From assembly GCA_964600225.1 (NCBI GenBank), contig CAZRIT010000063.1, forward strand, positions 1-10,764: a stretch of 10,764 nt of DNA, read 5' to 3'. A model generated the notes under the pieces. That model was not told where the DNA came from and did not search any database. It saw nothing but the letters and a program-made list of their open reading frames with translations. Positions 5,781-10,764 of the stretch are shown here, one piece after another. The DNA comes from CAZRIT01 sp964600225. GTDB lineage: Bacteria; Bacillota; Clostridia; Christensenellales; CAG-138. Each line of letters opens with the position of its first letter. The stretch's first letter is position 1. Made by a program: the position numbers and the translations under genes.

Positions 5781-8700
5781 ATGAGTGGAAAGCGCCTTGT
5801 AAAGCTGATCAGCCTATTGCTGAGCGTCATGATGTTTGTGACGATCCTGCCCGTGGGTACGCTGGCGGAGAGCCTGGTACCCCCGACGACGCAGGAGCAG
5901 CCGCTTCCCGAGGAGCCCGCGGCGCCCGCCGAGGAGCCCAAGGAGGATGCGCCCGCGGACGCGCCCGCCGAGCAATCGGAGGGTGACGGCAGCGCGCCTG
6001 CCGCGCCGCCCGCCGAGGAACCTGCGGAGCAGCCGTCCGAGGAGCCGACGGAGCAGCCGACCGAGGAGCCCGCCGAGGAACCGACGGAGCAGCCGACAGA
6101 GCAGCCCGTTGAGCAACCCGCCGAGGAGCCCGAGGTAATCCTGTACAAGGTGCGCTTCATCGTTGGCGACGTCATCCGCATCAAGGAGGTCAAGGCGGGC
6201 GAAAAGGTTGCCGCACCCTCCATCCCCGAGGCGCCCGAGGGCAAGGAGTTCGACGGCTGGTACGTCAAGGACTCGTCCGACAGCGACCCGTTCGATTTCG
6301 ACACCCTCATTGAAAAGGACATCGATCTGGTTGCCCGCTTCAAGGACGTCGAGGTTGAGGAAATTGAATTTTATACAATCACCGTCAAGTACAGGGTCGC
6401 CGATGGCGGCGCGGCAGCGCCCGCCGATTACTCGGCCAAGCACAGGGGCGGATGGCTGTATGACAATACCGTTTCGTCGCCGAAGCTGGAAGGCTATGTT
6501 GCCTCCAGCAACGTTGTCGTTTTCTCGGCAAGGCTGAGGCACAACGAGACGGCCACCGTCACCTATACCAAGGTTGCACAAGCGCCCGTTGTGGAGGAGC
6601 CCGTCATTGACGAACCCAACGAGCCCGCCGAGCAGCCCGCCGAGCAGCCGACGACGGACGAACCCGCCGAGGAGCCGAAGGCCGACGAGCCCGTCGAGCA
6701 GCCCGCCGAGGAGCCGACGGTTGACGAGCCCGCCGAGCAGCCCGCCGAGCAGCCGAAGGCAGACGAACCCGCCGAGGAGCCGACGGTTGACGAGCCCGCC
6801 GAGCAGCCCGCCGAGGAGCCGACGGTTGACGAGCCCGCCGACGAGCCCGCGGAAACCGTCTATTATAAAGTGGAGATCCGCTTCGTCAAGCAGACGGCGG
6901 ACGAACTGGATCAGCCGCTGAACGAAACCTTCCTGACGCTGTCCACCACGCAGGCGGCGGGTACCACCGCCACCTACAACGTGCCCAACGTCAAGGGCTT
7001 TGCCGCCGCGCAGGAAACGGTTGAGGTCAAAGAGATCGCGGCCGACTTTGCGCTGGAGGTCATCTATACCGAAAACAAGGATGCCGCATGGGAAGACGAC
7101 GCCGAGGAACCCGTTGCTGAGGAACCCGTCGTTGAGGAGCCCACGCATCCCGCGCAGTCGTTCACGCAGGTGGTCGGCAGCAAGCGCGTCAGCATGAGCG
7201 CACCCGAGGGCAGCCTCCCCGCGGGCACGACCATGGTCGCCAAGGCCGTCGGCACCGGCGCCGCCAAGGCAGCGGTGGAGCGCTCGCTGGACGAAAACCA
7301 GGAAGTTAAGGAAATCGTCGCCATCGATATCACCCTCTACGGGCCCGATGGCAGCGAGGTGCAGCCGTTGATCCCCGTCAGGGTGACGTTTACCAACATG
7401 GCCATGAGCGGGCAGACGGGTGTCTACCACGTTTCGGGCAGCAGCGCGCACAAGGTTGGCTCGGGCAACGGCAACGTCGCCACGGCCACGGCCAACAGCT
7501 TCAGCGTGTACGTCATCGTCACCATCGATGAAAAACAGGCGTCATATTATATCGCCGGCAGCACCGCGCTGTTCGTGCGTGCACGATACACCAGCACCAG
7601 CGACACGGCGGATTACACGCTCCGCGACGACAGCGACACAGCGTACGCGGGCACGGTCACATGGAGCGTCGCCAAGCAGGGCACCGATCTCGACAAGGTC
7701 TCCGCCACCATCACTAGTAACGGCAGACTGACCGTCAACCGCACTTCGGGCAACACGAATCAGATTGGCACCGTCGTGTTCCGCGTCACGGCCAAGGACA
7801 GCAGCGGCAGTGAGCTGGCCTATATCGACGTCACGGTTGCCGTGGGCGACAACAACGTCGGCATCGTTGGCCCCAACACGCTGGAGGTCGGGGATTCCGC
7901 AGATTACGGCTTGGAAGCGCGTTACAACTATAATGGCGGCACCTGGTCGCTCAATTCGGGCGCAAAAGCTACCATCAACAGCAACGGCGTACTGACGGCC
8001 TCGAATACGGCCGAAATGGTTACGATCAGCTACAGCTATAACAGCTATAACAGCAATCAAATTACGGGCACCAAAACCGTGGTCATCACGGGCAAGCCCG
8101 CGGCGTCCATCGACAAATCCGTCATCCTCGTTGGCGGCACGGCCGCCGCAACGGCAAGCGGCTTTGACGCAAACCAGACGGTGACATGGACGTCCTCCAA
8201 CGATGCCGTCGCCACCGTAAACAACGGCGCGGTTACGGGCGTAGCCGCCGGTACGGCCACCATCACCGCATCGTGGAAGGTGAATACCGCCGAAAACGGC
8301 GTGCTCGAAAAGAGCGCCTCCGTGGACGTGCGCGTGCGCAACCCGCTGATCATTGCGGGCGAACACTTTGTAAAGGAAACCGAAGCCATTACGCTCACCG
8401 CCGAGAACGCCGCGGGCGCCGTGACGTGGACCTCCTCCGACGAAACCGTTGCCACCGTCGCTGACGGCGTGGTGACGGGCGTCAAAGGCGGCACGGTCAC
8501 CATCACCGCCACCGACAGCGACGGCATTTCGGCCACGCACGACGTTACCGTCGGCACGCCCTGCATCGTTACGTTTACTGCGGGCGACAACGGCGCGTTT
8601 GTTGACCCCAACGATTCCAATAAGACCGTCAGGTCGATCACGGTGAATACGCTGGTCGGCGCAACGCTCGGCAGCATCAAACCCACGGCCGTGCCCGTCA

Positions 8701-10764
8701 GCAGCGAGTACGAGGCCGATTGGTCGGGCGTGCCCGCGGACAATACCTTGATTGCGGGCGGCGAAAGCTACGTTGTGCGCTTTGCGCTCAAGGGCAGCGG
8801 CAACACCACCGACCTGACGCACTTCACCTTCTATGTGGATAACGCCAAGGTCGCCGAGCAGTATGTGGCCAACGGCGAAACGCTGCTGCAGCCCGAAAGC
8901 CCCGTCAAGGCGGATCACCGCTTTATCGGCTGGTATCGCGGCGCGGCCGTGCAGGCCTTCGGCGCAATCGACACCACCAAGTATGACGCCGAGGTGCGCG
9001 TGGACGCCAAGTTCGAGCCCATCCGCTACATCACCTTCATCGATGATCAGGGCCGCGTGGCCTACGTCAAGGAAGGTATCGACGGCGAAACCGTCCAACT
9101 GGATAAAACGCTGGATATCAGCGGCACCAAGGCGTTCACGGGCTGGTCGTCCGTGCAAAACGACGCCTCCACCCGCATCACCGAGGTTACGCTCGCTGGC
9201 GACAACGTCACCGTGTACGCCATTGTGGAAAGCGTCTATTGGGTCACCTACGATGTGCAGGGCGGCAGCTACGTTGCGCCCGCCTATGTGCTGCCCAACG
9301 CCACGGCGTTCACGCCCGCGGCGGCCCCGAGCAAGCTGGGCTACACCTTCCTCCGCTGGTCGGAAACGATCGACGGCGAGGCCTACACGGGCGTGCCCAA
9401 GGCGGATATCACGCTGCATGCCGTGTGGCAGGGCGCAGCGGGTACCAGCTACATCGTCATCCATGAGCTGGAGAATGCGGACGACAACGGCTACTCGTTC
9501 TACAAGTCCGAAAGCAAAACGGGCACCACGGGCGAACTGACCGAAGCAACCGCTGCCACATGGGAAATGGGCGCCAATGCGTACTTCACCGACGCGCACT
9601 TTACGCGGCCTGCGAGCATAGCGCAGCAGACCATCGCGGGCGACGGCACCACCGTGGTGCGCGTGCAGTATACGCGCGATACGTTCAGCATGTACTTTAG
9701 CTACGATGGCAGCGGCGCGGCCGACAAAACCATCACCGCAAAGTATCAGGCGAAGCTCACGGGCGCCAACGCGTGGCCGCAGGACCAAAACGGCAGCAGC
9801 GTGTGGGTCGTGTGCACGAACAATACCACTTGGCCAAAAAAAACAAGTGGTAATTCGAATACTATCTGGCAGGCCAACTGCCTCCAGATGCCCGATTATG
9901 ACCAGTATTTCAAGACCGCGAACCTGACGGGCAACAATACCTACAGCATGCACTACTATGTGGAGGTGCTGCCGGGCGAAGAGGGCGAGGCGATTTCCTG
10001 GGATGAGGGCGCACGGAATCCTGCGCTGAGCTATAAGCTGCATCATACCGACACAATGAAATCCAGCAGTCTGAGCTCGACTGCTGAGGACCGTTACGAT
10101 ATCCAGGGCTTTACCTACGATGGTCGTTACAGCGGCAGCGTTAACTTTAACGGCAACAGCAGCCCGTACTACCTGAACTTCTGCTACACGCGCAACACGT
10201 ACTCGCTGGTGTACCACAACGGCGATTTGGCGCCCGTAACGGTACAGGTGCCGTACGAGATGCCGCTGACAAGCTACAACAACCTGACGCCGCAGCGGCC
10301 GACCAACGTGGCAGACGTGTTTGTGTTCGCGGGCTGGTATGCCGACGAAACCTTCACAACGCCGTTCGACTTCACCAAGACCATGCCCACCACGTCGGTT
10401 GACCTGTACGCCAAGTGGGTGTCCCCCACCTTCACGGGCAAGGTATACTACACCGTGGATGCGCATGGCAGCAGCGTCGAGATCACGCCGATTCCCTACG
10501 GCGGCACAATCGACTCGAGAGATGAGCGGCTGGATACGTCCAAGCTGGTGAGGCCCACGGACATCCCCGACCCCGAGTTTGTCTGCTGGTGCACCAAGAG
10601 CAGCAGCGGCGAGCTGATTCCGTACAACTTTGATACGCTGGTCTATTCCGACTTTGAGCTGTTCCCGCTGTGGCGCAGCACCAGCAAGTTCAAGGTCAAG
10701 TACCAAGCCACCGATGCGGGCGGCAGCGTACTGCGTGGTCACCCACTCGTAGTTGTTGGTCGAC
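5781..10764 (+). CDS. Giant secreted surface protein with InlB-type, MucBP-like and Ig-like (BIG_2) repeats, C-terminus beyond window
   Basis: An unbroken frame of 1661 codons runs off the right edge. Residues 1-29 form a signal peptide (KRLVK, hydrophobic core, cleavage after TLA). Glu/Pro-rich spacers lie at 33-118, 272-357 and 441-456. InlB/Listeria-Bacteroides-type repeats with the GW-centred core occur at 119-190 (FDGWY), 1014-1081 (FIGWY), 1082-1152 (FTGW), 1153-1217 (FLRW), 1474-1552 (FAGWY) and a divergent one at 1553-1634. MucBP-like domains are at about 196-266 and 359-430. A domain with SAPEGSLPAGT and PVRVTF (459-583) precedes four Ig-like domains (586-690, 691-771, 773-852, 854-928), the last two with clear BIG_2 motifs (VTWTSS, VATV, VTGV, GTATITA). 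The role is probably adhesion or surface display (inference). The start is fixed by AAGGAGG nine bases upstream. No anchor motif is visible because the end is missing. Domain borders are by eye. Confidence 0.9.
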   Translation, partial: MSGKRLVKLISLLLSVMMFVTILPVGTLAESLVPPTTQEQPLPEEPAAPAEEPKEDAPADAPAEQSEGDGSAPAAPPAEEPAEQPSEEPTEQPTEEPAEEPTEQPTEQPVEQPAEEPEVILYKVRFIVGDVIRIKEVKAGEKVAAPSIPEAPEGKEFDGWYVKDSSDSDPFDFDTLIEKDIDLVARFKDVEVEEIEFYTITVKYRVADGGAAAPADYSAKHRGGWLYDNTVSSPKLEGYVASSNVVVFSARLRHNETATVTYTKVAQAPVVEEPVIDEPNEPAEQPAEQPTTDEPAEEPKADEPVEQPAEEPTVDEPAEQPAEQPKADEPAEEPTVDEPAEQPAEEPTVDEPADEPAETVYYKVEIRFVKQTADELDQPLNETFLTLSTTQAAGTTATYNVPNVKGFAAAQETVEVKEIAADFALEVIYTENKDAAWEDDAEEPVAEEPVVEEPTHPAQSFTQVVGSKRVSMSAPEGSLPAGTTMVAKAVGTGAAKAAVERSLDENQEVKEIVAIDITLYGPDGSEVQPLIPVRVTFTNMAMSGQTGVYHVSGSSAHKVGSGNGNVATATANSFSVYVIVTIDEKQASYYIAGSTALFVRARYTSTSDTADYTLRDDSDTAYAGTVTWSVAKQGTDLDKVSATITSNGRLTVNRTSGNTNQIGTVVFRVTAKDSSGSELAYIDVTVAVGDNNVGIVGPNTLEVGDSADYGLEARYNYNGGTWSLNSGAKATINSNGVLTASNTAEMVTISYSYNSYNSNQITGTKTVVITGKPAASIDKSVILVGGTAAATASGFDANQTVTWTSSNDAVATVNNGAVTGVAAGTATITASWKVNTAENGVLEKSASVDVRVRNPLIIAGEHFVKETEAITLTAENAAGAVTWTSSDETVATVADGVVTGVKGGTVTITATDSDGISATHDVTVGTPCIVTFTAGDNGAFVDPNDSNKTVRSITVNTLVGATLGSIKPTAVPVSSEYEADWSGVPADNTLIAGGESYVVRFALKGSGNTTDLTHFTFYVDNAKVAEQYVANGETLLQPESPVKADHRFIGWYRGAAVQAFGAIDTTKYDAEVRVDAKFEPIRYITFIDDQGRVAYVKEGIDGETVQLDKTLDISGTKAFTGWSSVQNDASTRITEVTLAGDNVTVYAIVESVYWVTYDVQGGSYVAPAYVLPNATAFTPAAAPSKLGYTFLRWSETIDGEAYTGVPKADITLHAVWQGAAGTSYIVIHELENADDNGYSFYKSESKTGTTGELTEATAATWEMGANAYFTDAHFTRPASIAQQTIAGDGTTVVRVQYTRDTFSMYFSYDGSGAADKTITAKYQAKLTGANAWPQDQNGSSVWVVCTNNTTWPKKTSGNSNTIWQANCLQMPDYDQYFKTANLTGNNTYSMHYYVEVLPGEEGEAISWDEGARNPALSYKLHHTDTMKSSSLSSTAEDRYDIQGFTYDGRYSGSVNFNGNSSPYYLNFCYTRNTYSLVYHNGDLAPVTVQVPYEMPLTSYNNLTPQRPTNVADVFVFAGWYADETFTTPFDFTKTMPTTSVDLYAKWVSPTFTGKVYYTVDAHGSSVEITPIPYGGTIDSRDERLDTSKLVRPTDIPDPEFVCWCTKSSSGELIPYNFDTLVYSDFELFPLWRSTSKFKVKYQATDAGGSVLRGHPLVVVGR
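5901..6134 (+). repeat. First Glu/Pro-rich low-complexity repeat in the surface-protein gene
   Basis: Immediately after the signal peptide the coding sequence repeats short units of the type PAEEP, PTEQP and PAEQP, built from GCC GAG GAG CC and related words. Such extended, negatively charged segments act as stalks or wall-spanning spacers in other surface proteins. The repetition is irregular at the DNA level, less so than the second block at 6594-6858. Confidence 0.7.
6594..6858 (+). repeat. Second Glu/Pro-rich tandem repeat with 39-bp unit
   Basis: The unit VDEPAEQPAEEPT (13 residues, 39 bases) is visible starting at 6720, 6786 and 6825, interspersed with shorter variants containing KADEPAEEP. 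The spacing 6786 to 6825 is exactly 39 bases with nearly identical DNA, so copy number could change by slippage without breaking the frame. Confidence 0.75.

Noticed and set aside
5814..7451. Minus-strand open frame of 545 codons rich in RRLLGGLLGG
   Set aside because: The repeats are the reverse complement of the Glu/Pro codon repeats of the adhesin, so it is a shadow.
7542..10742. Minus-strand open frame of 1066 codons opposite the adhesin gene
   Set aside because: It is antisense to a frame with a signal peptide, recognisable domains and an excellent Shine-Dalgarno. Its translation has no recognisable domain and its openness is explained by strong G/C third-position bias on the real strand.

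Overview
The window looks like a piece of a GC-rich Firmicutes genome, probably a gut-associated member of the Clostridia. This rests on a DUF1540 protein (a family seen mainly in Firmicutes), strong AGGAGG-type ribosome binding sites, sigma-A-like promoters, and a very large secreted protein whose signal peptide and repeats are typical of gut Clostridia. No rRNA, tRNA, CRISPR array, transposase or phage gene was seen. The assignment is inference from protein style only.

Layout, left to right. Bases 1-506 hold no credible gene. They contain two copies of a ~123-bp element headed by an identical 50-bp GC-rich palindrome, flanking REP-like intergenic repeats. A small minus-strand gene for a DUF1540 protein follows (599-766), with its own terminator. 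A plus-strand pair comes next: a UbiA-family polyprenyl-phosphate transferase (1026-2002), whose frame is broken at a run of 12 G, and a GT87-type multi-membrane-span glycosyltransferase (2050-3252). Both should act on lipid-linked sugars at the membrane. The minus-strand deoD (purine nucleoside phosphorylase) converges on them with a 9-bp gap, and is transcribed divergently from asnA (aspartate-ammonia ligase, 4066-5070) across an 87-bp shared promoter region.

About 700 bp without a clear gene follow, holding the asnA terminator, two small palindromes, and paired GTAAC repeats spaced 11 bp apart. One pair sits exactly where a -35 box would be, ahead of a perfect extended -10, which suggests an activator-dependent promoter. 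It drives the last gene (5781 to beyond the window end), which encodes a secreted surface protein of at least 1661 residues: signal peptide, Glu/Pro-rich tandem repeats, MucBP-like and InlB/Listeria-Bacteroides-type repeats, and four Ig-like domains. Its C-terminus, and so its anchoring mode, lies outside the window.

Taken together, the window pairs housekeeping nucleotide and amino-acid metabolism (deoD, asnA) with two cell-surface loci: a lipid-linked glycan pair that may be phase-variable, and a regulated giant adhesin. The most useful leads are the poly-G switch, the activator-like operator, and the reversed coding polarity in the final ~35 bases, which may mark an inversion or assembly junction.
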